From contig CM062815.1 in the NCBI GenBank assembly GCA_031772625.1, positions 917,196,979 to 917,260,978 on the forward strand: 64,000 nucleotides of DNA. The letters run 5' to 3'. Origin of the DNA: Pinus tabuliformis (taxonomy: Eukaryota > Streptophyta > Pinopsida > Pinales > Pinaceae). Under the pieces are notes generated by a model. That model worked only from the letters and a program-made list of their open reading frames with translations, was not told where the DNA came from and did not search any database. Each line of letters begins with the position of its first letter. Position 1 is the stretch's first letter. The position numbers were made by a program, and so were the translations under genes. Below, piece after piece: positions 8,520 through 20,149 of the stretch.

Positions 8520-10263
8520 GGTTTTTTGGATGAATTTGTTCATTTTTCACCATGAAAGGATGTTTTTCGATGTATTTTTGCCTATCTTAAATAGGTATGA
8601 GTAATGTGTCGTTTTTGTGCAGGACAAAGGGATTTAGAGGGAAAATTGTCATTTTTCACGAACCAAAATATCAGAGTCATCTTTTAAGCCCTTTTCTGAC
8701 TCCTAAAAAATGAAAAGATTTCCGAGCGTTTCTTTTACACTCGTTAAAACGGAATTAAAAGACGGTCCCCTTATAGCTCTTTTCTGACCGTAAAATTAGG
8801 AAAATATTGCTGGTTTTTGTCGTTTCAAACTCGATACGGAAATAAAACGACGTGTCCTTGATCACTTTTTACTTTTCAGGTCAGTGGCACTAATTATGAA
8901 AGTACTCCTTGGTCGCAAGATCAAGCGGTTCCCCCAGGTATTATTTTATACTTTTTCGGGCTTGAGGGACACAAATCTACGAAAAAGTTCAACTTGGAGT
9001 CTTCTTAAGTTTTTCAGACTCTCTAAAATTGAAAAACACCGAGTTTCTCCTATACTGGGCTCGTTAAACATTTCACAGTAAAGGACCTGTTCAATTACAA
9101 ACAGGAACGAACCACTCCTTCCTAGGGTTCGAATCAAAACTAGGTTGGACTCATCCGAAGGATGAGCTTATAATCAAGCATATGTTATCCTCCTCAAGCT
9201 TGTTAAAAATAAAGAGGTACTTGCCAGAAATGGTGGGGGAAAAGAGAGAAGAATGAGCCTATTTGTTACCTTTTGTCTCAGAAGAAACTTTATTACCACT
9301 CTTGAACACGACACTTTTCATTCACCTGGGTTTGGAAATCCTTTACCTCACAGTTGATCAAACCACTTTGAAAGTCTTCAGCCGAGTTCCGGGGATTAAC
9401 TTTGAGTCATTCATCACCAAGCCATCTGTCGTGTCGTTATGTGTTCAAGAGGTCTGCAAGCAAAACTTTCATCTGCAAAATACTTGTCATCCATTTGACC
9501 ATCCCTGAGTCAGTCCTTACAGCAACATTTCTTCAACTTGAACAATGATTTCGTGTTGCGGGCTTGCCTGCAACGAGTCGCTTTCTATTGACATCAGCAC
9601 ATTATCTAGAGAGATGACTTAGAAATCGTCAGTACCTTGAAGTCTGCATGCATCAATGGCAGGTTTCTCGCCTTTGACGTCAGTTTACATCATTGACTTT
9701 CGATCGAAGGGTTCCGTGAAATGTTCGACATCAACTCATTCATTCACATCTCATGGATTGTACTGGGTACTTTGAGAACCATTGACATTACTGGTGGTCT
9801 CTCTCATGCTTGTTAACAGTTTACATCATTGACTGGTAATCAAGTGGTTTCTACCATGTTCGACATCAACTCATTTATTCACGTGGCTAGAATCGTACCA
9901 ATTCGGGAAGTAGAAATGAAGACCCTGGATCTAGTTTCCACCATCCAGGCTGCGAGGAGTTTTGTATTCATTATCTGAGTAGACTAATCATAAACAGATG
10001 GCTGCGCCCATACTGTGTCTACAAAATTCTATGATTATGATGTATTACAAGATCATTCCTGTATCAGAGTAGTTAGTCTGTTAGTTAAAAGTTTTGATCT
10101 GAGTATGGGAATGCCTACCTCAGTGATGATATAATCTTATACATGTATTTTGTGTTGAAAATTGCAGGTTCTGACCAGGCTCTCCACGAGATAATCCTTG
10201 AAATGATAAAGCGCCTCACCCTTCCTAGATAATACAAAACCCTAATCTATTACAGGCTTCGCA
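8520..10263 (+). other. 3' UTR of element D
   Basis: No coding region. About 8690-9060 carries the hairpin-type repeats with CTCGTTAAAA (element sense), fewer than in A. About 9060-10263 is the inverted counterpart of 2635-3800 in A and also matches 33793-34950 in B. Short frames here are not conserved as proteins. Confidence 0.7.
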
Positions 10264-10278
10264 CTTTAGGGGGCAATC
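10264..10278 (+). other. Polypurine tract of element D
   Basis: CTTTAGGGGGCAATC directly before the LTR start TGTTACAC, identical in core to A, B and C. Confidence 0.85.
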
Positions 10279-11329
10279 TGTTACACTAAAAAATGTCACC
10301 ATGACTATTTACAGTTAGTATGGCTCTATCAACAGTCATGCTATCCTCTTAGGCAAGTCTTATGCCTCTGCTCTCCATGTCAAACTCCAAAAAGAGAGAA
10401 AGTCTTTATAAATGTATTTATCTCTGGGGACGCAGGTTCTCTCAACCTTACCTACGGGTACGCACCCAATGTTCACAAAAGCTGCGTCTTTGGACGCTCT
10501 GTATGTAAAGGGGCAGGTGCATCCCCCTATAAAGGTTAAAATGCGCAAGTTTCATCTTTAAAAAGTTACTTGTGGTCATTTCTAGAGCATTCTAGAAGGT
10601 TGTTTGACGTGTATGAAGCGCCTCCAGATGGTTCATGTACCCCTACCAAAGAGGAACTTATCCCATCAATAAGGGAGCTATCCCATCCAAAGAGGGGATT
10701 ATCCCATTGATGGTGGACCTGATTAACTTCCTCTTGAACACTATAAATACAGGCATTGGGCCAAAAGGAGGAGAGGTTGAAAGCTATACATTTCTAAGGG
10801 TAAATGCTGCAGGAATTAGGACTCCCATTTAGAAGCTTGTGAGGAGAGATTGCCATCTTTGCTTGTTCTATTTGGGAGTGGGTGAGCTTTGTCAAAGTAA
10901 AGGAGAACTCTTGAAGGACCCTGGGAGGAACTTGCACAACACCAAGGCTCAGGTTGTAATTGTTCCTTTTGTTACCTATTAATGCAAATGAGTCCATTCT
11001 TCTCAATAACTTGTTATTTATGAGTTGTTTCATATACTCCTTGCTCTGTATGTTGAATATGCTTTGTTTTATGTTATAATCAGGTGCTATTTAATGGTTT
11101 GCCTGTTGGTGAATGTAGGTTTTGGAGAAAAGGAGGAGCTCATCCGGATCAACAAAGCTGAGCTACTACAACAGCGTTTGGTTAGAGGTAAGAGCCACAC
11201 ACTTGATTTCTCATATTGCAATACATATTTAGAGAAGGATTGCTCTCATTTGTTTTGTTTGTCATTAGAATGTCTTAGACTTCTAGGAAGGTCGGTTGTG
11301 TCCGCACTATTGACTGATTCCGTGTGACA
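10279..11329 (+). repeat. Single LTR of element D
   Basis: Starts TGTTACACTA, ends CCGTGTGACA, 1051 bp, the same family as the A LTRs in opposite orientation. A polypurine tract precedes it and a primer site follows, so it served as 3' LTR for the left part and 5' LTR for the right part. The GC-rich module at about 10430-10520 reads GGGGACGCAGGT, GGGTACGCACCC, GCTGCGTC. A splice-donor-like GAG|GTAAGAG lies at 11187/11188 in the U5 part. Confidence 0.9.
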
Positions 11330-11332
11330 AAT

Positions 11333-11350
11333 TGGCGACTCCGCTAGGGA
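11333..11350 (+). other. Primer-binding site of element D
   Basis: TGGCGACTCCGCTAGGGA, three bases after the LTR end. This is the tRNA-Arg-type site associated with Ogre/Tat elements (from memory of the family). Confidence 0.8.
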
Positions 11351-12250
11351 TTGAGTCGAGTCTACACACCATTGGTTTCACTTCCGCTACCCTTTGTCTT
11401 TAAGGAAAAACCATAAAATTAACGCTTAAAGTAAAATCAACGTAGTAACTTTTATTTACTAGGGCTCTGAAACACCAATTTAGATCAGGCTAGTGTCTTG
11501 GAGTAGGAGAGTAATTAACTCTCCAAGACAACAAAACCAAACAAGTAGCTTATCTTGTGATAGAATAAATCCAATTGTCTCATTTGTACTCTGGGAAAGC
11601 TCCTCTTAAAGGAGAAGCACGAGCTCGTGTCCGAACCAGTGAGGGGATCAATCCTCCCTCATTGGGAACGACGCCAGAAACACACGTATTATAAACGGTA
11701 AACCTCGGATTAACCATTGTCAAGGAGCCAGGGGTCACTTGTCGGTAAACCTTGGATTGTTGTCAAGGAACCGGCAAGGGGATTGAGCTTGATACTCTGC
11801 CCTTGCGTGCTGTCGGAGTGTAGACTGTTCCCCCAGGTGCATTTGTTGCGGTTGGTAACCTTAGTGACCATTATCTTTAGGATTCTACCGAGGTGACGGT
11901 GGAGGGAAGATCCCACTGTACCTGGAGCAGACGTCGGCTAGACTCACTTGGATTTTCCGGGGGGTTCACTTCACTCGAGACGGTTAAAGTGGAGGAACTT
12001 GTGCCGGTCTATTCATTAAGCAGGTTGCCGGGGTAACTGTTCCACCCGCCACTTCTGTACTGAATCCGGCGATGTTGGGTTTCATCACCAACTAGCGCTT
12101 TCGGTCTGGAAGGCTACTGTTTGTGCTTGGTTTGACGCCCTAGATTCTTTAGGCGTGTGATTCAAATTTGTTTGGTTCTTTAGAGACTTTAGGTGGTTTG
12201 ATTTGAGATTTTACTTTGTTTTCGTGTGTAGTAGTTAAAAGTTTTTAGCT
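11351..12250 (+). other. Leader of element D
   Basis: Non-coding sequence matching the B leader (about 53050-53950) and the A leader (about 26650-27270) with high identity. A pyrimidine-rich tract ending CGTGTGTAG (12231) just before the gag ATG looks like a splice acceptor and is kept in B. Shorter than the B leader. Confidence 0.65.
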
Positions 12251-12606
12251 ATGGTGGAATTACCGAGACAGTCCCGTAGACTTCGGGGCCAGTCTCCTGA
12301 AGTTGTTTCTGTGGCCGAATTGTTGAGAAGATCCCGTAGACTTCGGGGTGAACCTCCTCGAGACGAGCCCAGTAATCTAGAAGGTTTAAAAGTCCTTGTA
12401 ACTCCTCCTAGTGGCAGTAGAGTAGGTTCACCTGAAGAAGGAGAGTCTTCATTGGTAGTCCATCCGGATTACCAAGGTTTAGAGACAGGCTACAATCCTG
12501 AAGCTGTTGCAGTTTCTGAACTGGTTGGTAGTTTTTCTTCTACCAGTGATTTAGGCGAACAACCTGAAATATCTGAGCCTGTTACTCCGACTTTTAGTGT
12601 TCCTGA
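12251..12606 (+). CDS. N-terminal part of gag (element D), cut by insertion of Y
   Basis: Begins MVELPRQSRRLRGQ and matches the first ~118 residues of the B protein at 51403-53043. A basic motif RxSRRLRG occurs twice about 20 residues apart, followed by an acidic Ser/Glu-rich stretch. Element Y begins at 12607, within this coding region. It is the start of a long disordered N-terminal extension of gag in this subfamily. Confidence 0.75.
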
Positions 12607-13616
12607 TGTTAGTTACCTATATCAATAGGTTTCATATTTCATGATTGGTTATGAAAGGTCCAAATATGCTCTGCTTTGAGGATGCAAAGCTCCCATATTT
12701 CCAAGAAGACAAGGTGTGTAAATAGTTTCATGTTATCTTAAAGCTTGATGGATGGTCCAACAGCCTAATCTGGATCATGCCATGTTTTGAATTTACAGCT
12801 GTAGAATAGAGAATGAGGTCTGTCCAAACTGTTTAATCTTGGCAGACAAGTAGTGTAGGTAGAGAAATAAGGTTCCCAACTACTTAATCTGGGACTTTGG
12901 AAGAAATAAGGGCAGTCTTAGATAGATAAGCGAAAGAAAAAGCCAATGAAAAGAAAAGGCAAGTAAGGGTCTGCAAGCCTAAGTGCACCCTCCAAGAAGA
13001 AACAAAAAATGCTAGGCAAAGTAGCTGGGTAAGTAGATGGGGTTGCAGAAGTGGTATTCATTTTAGATTGAATCTTGCTGGTTCAGATAAGAAAAGCAAG
13101 GAAAAGGAGCATGTCTAACTCCCCAAATTCCCCTTCCACTTTATTACTAACATCCCTTCATCCATGGAGATTTATGAGACAATTCTAAGGTTTTATGGTG
13201 GTTCTTGTTCCTTTAAAAGCCACATTTCCTGTGTAAAATTCTTTTCATTTTGATATACTCATAAAGCTAAGTATTTTTCAAATAAACTTAGCATCATTTC
13301 CCCTCATCCACTCATTTCATCCATATTAACCCTAACTCTATTATATAATTCCCCTATATTACCCTTTCCCTAGTATCATAACACCATGGTGTATAAACCC
13401 CAAGCATTGTATAAATATCCCTCCCCTTGGAATTATAGCCAATAAGTTCTCTGTCGGGGATCAAATGGCATCTGGTCACTTTGATGAACCTAACTCTAAC
13501 CCCCTCCCCTCTTCTGAATTCATTTGGCCCCTTAGAAAGCTTCATTTGCTAAAGAAAGTCTCATAAATGACCTTGTTTTACCTATACCCGCTTCATTTGC
13601 AAAAATAACCCAAAAT

Positions 13617-13815
13617 ACCCACTTTGTTCGCTTATCCAAAGTATCGGGGCTGCATTATTGTGCATTGAAAAACCTTATAAATCCCCTTTACCCATGAACC
13701 CCCTTTGAAATTATCAAAAAACCCAAAAAACCCACCTTTTGGCACTTATCCAAAGTTTCGGCGCGTATATTTGATTTTTCAAAATACATTGAAAAACCTT
13801 ACAAAACACCATACC
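13617..13815 (+). repeat. Pair of ~80-bp direct repeats in the Y LTR
   Basis: Two diverged copies (about 13617-13700 and 13735-13815) share CTTATCCAAAGT followed by TCGGSGC and CATTGAAAAACCTTA. Possibly duplicated promoter-proximal elements; no coding potential. Confidence 0.65.
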
Positions 13816-14228
13816 CCGATGGTCTTCCGCCTAAGCGCGCATCCCGAAAATAATTATTAAATAATACTGCCCCCTTGTCATATCCGCCGATCATCTCATT
13901 AAACCCGATAGCCGTCCGATCCAGCGCTCCAAATCCAACGGTCCTTATCCATATCGGAAGGGCCCCGACGTCCGACAGATACCTTTCGATATTTGTCAGA
14001 AGGTGACGTCAGGCTCCCGCCACGCGCCTTCCCCACAATGCATCGGAGGTACGCCTGACAGATTCCACTTCCGTATCTATAGCGGTGCGATACAAAACCG
14101 CTAACTGTTTCCGGTTTCGCCCGATCCGCTCGTCCAAACGTCATCCCCACGTCACCGCCACTCCGCCTTCGCGTCAGCCCCTGCTTCCGCCCCATGCTGA
14201 TTTGTCTGCCACCGCATCATCCCCGTGG

Positions 14229-14314
14229 ACCAATAGCAGCTCGCCACCTCACCCAATGACGTCATGTTGACGTCATCCGGCCCTGACCCCACCTATGACG
14301 TCATGCTGACGTCA
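14229..14314 (+). promoter_or_regulatory. Four TGACGTCA palindromes in two doublets (Y LTR promoter region)
   Basis: TGACGTCA occurs at 14257-14264, 14268-14275, 14296-14303 and 14307-14314. Each doublet has a 3-bp spacer (TGT, TGC). A CCAAT motif lies at 14229-14234. TGACGTCA is the canonical palindromic bZIP/TGA-factor site, and close TGACG pairs are the as-1-type arrangement known in plant and plant-virus promoters. It sits about 600 bp upstream of the LTR coding region. Inferred to be the U3 enhancer. Confidence 0.75.
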
Positions 14315-14917
14315 TTAGAAAAACGCGCCAATATTGCCAAAAATCCATTTTTAGGCCAAAATATCGCATTTTTTCCACTTTTGGCAAAAAGACTCTACTA
14401 TTATTTCTGCATGCTGCTCACGTCCAAACCAGCACCAACTTGCTAAAGTGATTCCGAGACCGCCAGAGCCTCCATTTCTCCTGAATTCGCAATTCTTGCC
14501 GACGAATTCACCAGGTATTCTTCAAAGTCATCCCATAAGCCTGGTTTTATCCATAATTCCGCGAATAAACTGTTAACAGACTTTAAAACTCTATTTTTAC
14601 CGTTAAACACACTGTGACCTGCACTTATATCCAGCCATTGAAGCCATTACACTCCTGCAGGGCCACATTTGACAAACTGAGTTGAAATTCGCAGCTAGTT
14701 CGCGCAGTCGTGAACTAGGTACCTCAACTGACCAAATTCACCACAGAAAACACTTTGCTCAGTCCTGCTACTGATTTATCAATCCTTTAAGCAGTATTTC
14801 AATTGCTGCAACTGTCTCATTCACTCTCTGTCCCCTACAATTCACATTTTTTCTTTGAAAAGAACTGTTTTGTGTTGCTCTGCATAGCAACTCCATCCCC
14901 AAATCATAGAAGAAAGC

Positions 14918-17900
14918 ATGGACCCACCAGTGGCTCCCATAGCCCTCAATGTTGCCCCTTTGAATGCCCCTCACAGAGAATTGGAGTGGAAGGCATTAGC
15001 AGACTTAGACTATAAATTCTCAGAAGAAATGCTAAGCCAGAGCAAGTTCCACATTCATCTGTTAAATGAATTAAAAATCAAACATGAAACTAGAACAGAC
15101 ATCTTGGGCATTTGGGATTCCTTCCTCCCAATCTTCAAACTCCCTCAGGTCAACCAATTTCCAGACCTAATTCACCTATGTGCTGATAGGTATGATGCCT
15201 CCCAGAGGGCTGTGCTTGACCCTTCAGGCACAGTTCTGTTTTATATTACCCCTGAGGCCATCAAAGAGATGTTGCAGTTCAAAACAGAGAAGAAGTTGGC
15301 CCCTCTATAACTGGTTTATTTGATAAGGCAGGGAGCCAGAATGACAGATGCCCAAATCACTAAACTAAACCAGCTTTTTATTGAGTCTGACACTGTGAAA
15401 AATCCTCCCATTAATCATGTTTACCTCAATCAATTGGGCAGGGACCTTGTTGATATGATCAGTCCCATTCTGGGGTATGACTCAATTGAGTATATAGATG
15501 AAACTGTGCTACTGATGATGCTCATGTTTTCTCCTGGGAAAAAACCAGTCTGCTATGACTATGCCACTTACATATCAGACAAAATGCATGAGAAATTGAT
15601 GAATCTGTCAAGGGAAAGGGTGTTTAAATACACCTCCTACATATACCACTTGATCCTATACCACCAGCGTGAGAAATTCTCTTTTCCTATGAAGAGAGAG
15701 GATGCACAGGGCAATCTGAGATCTGTAGTGTATTGGACCTCTGCTTTCCACTGTAGTTTCTATTCTCCATACACCTACTGTGAGTTCATTGATCTCTTCA
15801 TCCATCCAGCCATGACTCTGCTGCTGGGCTCACCTCCTCCAAGATTGACCGATGAGATGCAAAGACTCCTTCATTTGTCAAAAACATACAGCATTGGGGA
15901 TTTGTATTTTTACCAACATCACACAGTCATTAGAATATATGGCTGTGAGTTACCCCCATACAGACTGCCCAGATATGTGCCCATGAGGCTCTTTGCCCTA
16001 GAATACTTCAAGCAGTTTGGCAATGTTGATGTGCTTCACTTTTCAGGAAAGGGCAAGAAGGCACAATTGAAAGTCAGGAACCAACTTGGCCACCTTGTCT
16101 ACAATATAAGGGAGGAAGTCTGGATAGAGGCAGGTAGAATGTTAGAAGGCCTTGGTTTGAAGACCAGTTTCCTGTGGAAACCCTATGACCCCAACCACTT
16201 CATCACTTTGAGGAGGCTTAAGTATAAGCTATCTCGCTATGACCATGTGAAGCTTCCTCACATTGAACAACATGCAAACCAAATAAAATGGAGGAGAGGA
16301 ACCCTAGAAGAGCCTATTACACAAGAAGAGCTGAATGAAAGAGCACGTAGGAATCTTCTAAAGATGGCTGACTTGGAGCTTTCTGCACAGGTGTTTAATC
16401 TTCCAAGCATCCAAGTGGGAACAGCTGCATCTTCCTCCACAACCACTCAGCAAGCGGCCAGAGCTACTGAGAAAGCTTCAGCCAAAGGAAAGGAGATAGA
16501 AATGGAATCAAAACAGCCACCTCAGGAGGAGGTACAGCAACAGCAGCAGGCAGGACAACAACAGCAACAGGGTACACAGCAAGGAGAAGGACAGCAAGAA
16601 AAGGAGCAGCCCACACAGCAAGGAGGGGTAGTTGAGGCCCAAAATCTCACTGACCAGCAGGCTCAAAGCAGAGTGCCTCCTAGGCAAGAAGCTGCCAAAG
16701 AAACCTCAGTCCTCCAAACTCCACAAAGGGAGGATGTGAGCAGAAAAAGGGATAGAGAGACTCCCTTGACCACATCAGCAAGTCATGGGGAGAAAAGGCA
16801 GAGAATAAATCCATTCTCTGAGGAAGAGATGCCTACAGGGCAATCTTTGGGTATGGGCATGCCCAGTATGGAGGCATCTGCAAGTTCCTTCCAGCAGGAA
16901 CAAGAGAGAACAATGGGAGGGGAAGTGAGTTCCTCAAGTCAGCAAAGGGAAAGTGGAATCAGTATTAAACAGCAGTTCATCGACATTAAGAGGAGAAATG
17001 AGCCCATCAAGAGACAGCTGTATAATCATCTGTTAAACATGGCTCCCACCAATCAGCAAAGACTCATGTCTGCCTTTGGTGTAAATGAAGGCAAAATGAT
17101 CATGAGTCATTTTATGCCAACAGCAGTGCAGCCCCAATCTTCCTCTGACTACTTAAGGACTAACCTGGAAGTCCTTGCCAAGGATATCCACCCATTGGAC
17201 AAGATAGAACTGCATAAGCAAACGGGTGAGATGGTCTATGCTTCCCTAGCAGACCAAACATTGGATAACTACAGGCTACATAACAGCCTTAACAATACAG
17301 CCTCTCAGCTAGAGTTGGAGAGAGCATCATCCCAGGCAAAGGACAACAGGATCAGGGCCCTAGAAGACATAATCATAGAGATTGGGCATGATCCCAAAGA
17401 TATCAAGGGCATACAGGAGATATTGAAGCTGAGGGATGTAGATATGGAAGCTCTAAAGAGAAAGATCAAGATCCCGGCCACAATTCACCCTCAGACAGAT
17501 GAAGTGGCCCAACAAAGACATGAAAAAGATGCCACGGATCTACTGATATCTCTCTATAAGCAGCTCCTCCAGACACAAGAACAGCTGGGAGAATCAGAGG
17601 CTGCACAGGCAGCATTACAGGCATCTCTGAAACAGAGAGAAGAAGGGCAGACTTCCCAGCCTCCTCCTCAAATCATAAATCTTGAGGAAGCTGCTACAAC
17701 TACTGTTCCTCCTCCTCAACAAACTGATCAAGCAACACCATCCACTTCAGCACCTCCACCAACAGAGCAGGCCCCTAGCTTGGACATGCAAAAGCTAAAG
17801 AATGAGATTCAAGCCCTGGAAGCTCAAATGGCAGAGCTGAATGAGACCATGGATAAACTGGCTAAAGTAAATGATAGGTATGATAAATCCAAACAAGTCG

Positions 17901-18622
17901 TGGCAGAGAAGGACAGGGAGGTGAAAGCCCTCAAAAACAGGATAAAAGAGCTAGAAAATGAACTCAAATTAGATAAAGTCATAGCTGGGCTTAAGGCAAT
18001 GCTATGGGCCAACATTGGTCAGTCTATTACTGACCAATGGCAGTATATAGATACAATCCATGAGCAGCTAGAATTCATCCCAAAAGCACAAGCTGAAATT
18101 CACAAGTCAAGGGCTGCTCTAGGCAACATGCCTGAAGTTGCCACCAGGATGATCAATGTGCTGAATAACAGAACAAGTACTCAGCTGGCAAAAATGGGAA
18201 TATCCAACAGGACTGAGACCATTCAGTTGATCAAAAGGGTTCTCACATTTAGAAATTTGGTGCAGACGTTGGAGAGAAGAACCCAGGACATGCAGACCGA
18301 GGTAAAAAGGTTCATGGACAAATTCCTGGTGCTGCAAAACAGAGGACTCCCTAGCTTACTGAACAACGCAGGGAGACTGCTCATTCATGAGCAGTATGCC
18401 AAAAGAGTTAATGCATTTTCCACAAGCCAAATTAATGAGAAGCCCAACAGCTTAGAGGAAACAGGGCCAGCTACAGGACAGACTATCTACAACAAGGTAG
18501 AAAGTCTATTTTTTATTATGAATGAGATCAATCACCTGTTTGAGGTGGCTCCCAATTTTTACAAGTATACAGAGGCAGAGGAGACTATGGATGCAATTCT
18601 CAGGCATCAACTCCCTACATAG
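14918..18622 (+). CDS. LTR-borne ORF of element Y: globular N-terminus, Gln-rich linker, coiled coil
   Basis: A protein of roughly 1,230 residues. The N-terminal ~500 residues look globular, with many aromatics and phrases such as YIYHLILYHQREKFSFP and LPRYVPMRLFALEYF. A low-complexity Gln-rich stretch follows (about 16520-16660), then a Ser/Glu/Arg region with a basic patch HGEKRQR (about 16790). A helical half contains a Pro/Thr linker (17650-17780), a heptad coiled coil (17800-17980) and a conserved C-terminal helical domain. No enzyme motif is seen. Ogre elements carry an extra ORF of unknown function upstream of gag (family knowledge); this may be its counterpart, but inside the LTR. X and Z hold homologous C-terminal parts. 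At least one break. Confidence 0.72.
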
Positions 18623-19908
18623 GACTGGTGGACAAATGCAATACAGAAAATTCTATAACAGGGAGCCTTTCACCAAAATTTGTTCTTGAAAATATGAATT
18701 GTTATGCAAAGCACATTTTAACAAAGTCAGCATGCATTATGGATTAAAGCTGAGCCAACTCATCAGAAATTTCGGCCACCAAAGCAAAAGTAGAAAACCA
18801 CAGGTGGCAGGGCCGAAAAGATACAGCGCAGCAAACGTAAAGCCACATTTTCCAGCGTTTAAAGCAAAGCGTTCCAACCGACTCAGTGACCTCCAAAGGT
18901 CAAAATATCCTCTGACAGAATTAAAGAGCAGTTATGATTGTATTCAAAGCTGTAATAACTTCTTTTCTACTTTTCTATACGAAGTAATGAAGATATTTCT
19001 TTCTCAGATGACTCAATGCCTGAGATATTTTGTATGAGCACTTCTATATATTTGTCCCTTGCACAGTGATGAAGGGTTGTTGTTTTTTTTCTCTGAAGAG
19101 TTCCTTGTGCTGTAATATTTCTCAAGAAGTTTAATACAGAAGATGATGGAATTTCTCAACGTTCTGAAGTGCTGAATGCGTTCTGGTGTTTGTTAAGCTG
19201 CATGATTCCTGTGTATCTCACAATACAATAAGTTTCCTGTAACTCTCTCTGTTATGTATTTCAAATCTTTTACAATCCATGTATGTTCTAAATTTCTAAG
19301 TATCTAACAACAAAGAAAAAGAATAGCCTTCAGGATTTATTCATGCAATACCCTGAGCTCAATCTATGTTGTTAAGGAATGTTTTCTTCAGGTATAATCT
19401 TAATATGTGTAATTCTTAACTACTGCACTATTAGAATATATCTTTCACAGTGATCTAAGTTTCAAGAATTCAAGTTTGGTCCTGAGGAATATGTTTCACT
19501 TTCACATCACCAGTTTAATGGAGAATTCTTAACTGCTTTCCATTGGCTAACCATACATGACCACTTAAGTTTAAATTTTGTTTGTTGAGATACCCAATAG
19601 GCCCTGTAGCCTGAACATCATCACTCCAGCATTTCAAGCATTTCACAGCTTTAGACTCCATTTCCCAATGAAATACAACTGTCTGAACATTTCATCTTAG
19701 GCTTTTTTCAAAGAGATTCTTCAACCAAAATCATAATCAAAACCTGAGCATAATAGCTAGCCTAAAATACTTTCATAACAGAGACAAATCAAAAAGAGAG
19801 AGCCCTCTCTGATTACAGTTTGGCTAGAGACTGTAATCCAAAGATTGGTTAGTGGTTACCCCGGCCGTATTCCCTTGGGAGTCATAGGGAACAACCTGGG
19901 TGTTAACA
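18623..19908 (+). other. Non-coding tail of the Y LTR
   Basis: AT-rich, no convincing ORF. Matches X (about 1326-1567 and 29515-30587) and more weakly Z (about 31940-32725). Shared landmarks are CACATTTTCCAG (about 18845), ACTAGCCTAAAATACT-like text (about 19757) and the terminal CTTGGGAGTC(A/T)AAGGGAACAA segment before TGTTAACA. Presumably holds R/U5 and the polyadenylation region. Confidence 0.6.
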
Positions 19909-19912
19909 TAAT

Positions 19913-19931
19913 TGGCGACTCCGCTGGGAAC
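19913..19931 (+). other. Primer-binding site of element Y
   Basis: TGGCGACTCCGCTGGGAAC, four bases after the LTR end. The same tRNA-Arg-like specificity as A, B, C and D despite a very different pol order. Confidence 0.85.
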
Positions 19932-20149
19932 TATTTAGGATTTTCCAGTGTCTATCTATCTCCCAAAACTATAGATCAAGCCTGTATATCAGTCAGGAAA
20001 CCTTCAAAACTGTTGCTGTGTTACATTAACAGCTTTAGGGAAGAGCTGCTTCAGTCTATCTTCTTAGCTTTGAAACATATATAGCCATTTCAAAATCTTT
20101 AATCCAGTCCTTGTAGATATAACATTTTCCTATAAAATCCAAAAACAGT

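Larger units (their letters stand above)
5200..12606 (+). mobile_element. Element D, circularly permuted segment of an autonomous Tat-type element
   Basis: Order: integrase core, second RNase H, antisense PMD gene, 3' UTR, polypurine tract, one LTR, primer site, leader, gag start. An LTR with a polypurine tract on one side and a primer site on the other means this is an internal LTR of a tandem (LTR-sharing) array or a one-LTR circle form, cut at both ends. No target duplication is visible for D. Its order equals B, and its LTR and 3' UTR equal A. Element Y is inserted in its gag start at 12607. Broken mainly by loss of both ends; the retained coding parts look largely open. Confidence 0.8.
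12607..19908 (+). repeat. 5' LTR of element Y, about 7.3 kb, containing a long coding region
   Basis: Terminal TGTTA/TAACA inverted ends. The left end is defined by interruption of D gag and the right end by the primer site. That the coding region lies in the LTR, not between LTR and gag, is supported by X: there the same coding region and tail end at the same TTAACA terminus with no primer site following, as in a 3' LTR. Landmarks: AT-rich start (12607-13600), a direct repeat, a CpG-rich promoter-like part (13850-14330), coding region 14918-18622, tail 18623-19908. Confidence 0.72.

Noticed and set aside
8884-9081. Short ORFs in the 3' UTRs of A, B, C and D
   Set aside because: They change frame and length between copies and overlap the hairpin array; no conserved protein.
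2620-10263. One large inverted repeat (A 3' UTR against D 3' UTR) as a foldback DNA transposon
   Set aside because: Each arm is the normal 3' end of an LTR element in opposite orientation, explained by D lying inverted inside A.
11333-11350. Possible tRNA gene fragments at the TGGCGACTCC sites
   Set aside because: Only the 3'-terminal complement is present, directly beside LTR ends. These are primer-binding sites.
13354-14446. Short ORFs in the Y LTR upstream of the coding region
   Set aside because: They lie on both strands in a promoter-like GC-rich stretch with TGACGTCA sites and have no domain or second copy to support them.
18623-19908. A short (~1.2 kb) LTR for Y starting near 18700 at TGTTATGC, which would put the ORF outside the LTR
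   Set aside because: No polypurine tract precedes it in Y, X or Z, and the TGTTAG at 12607 coincides exactly with the end of D gag homology. Not fully excluded.
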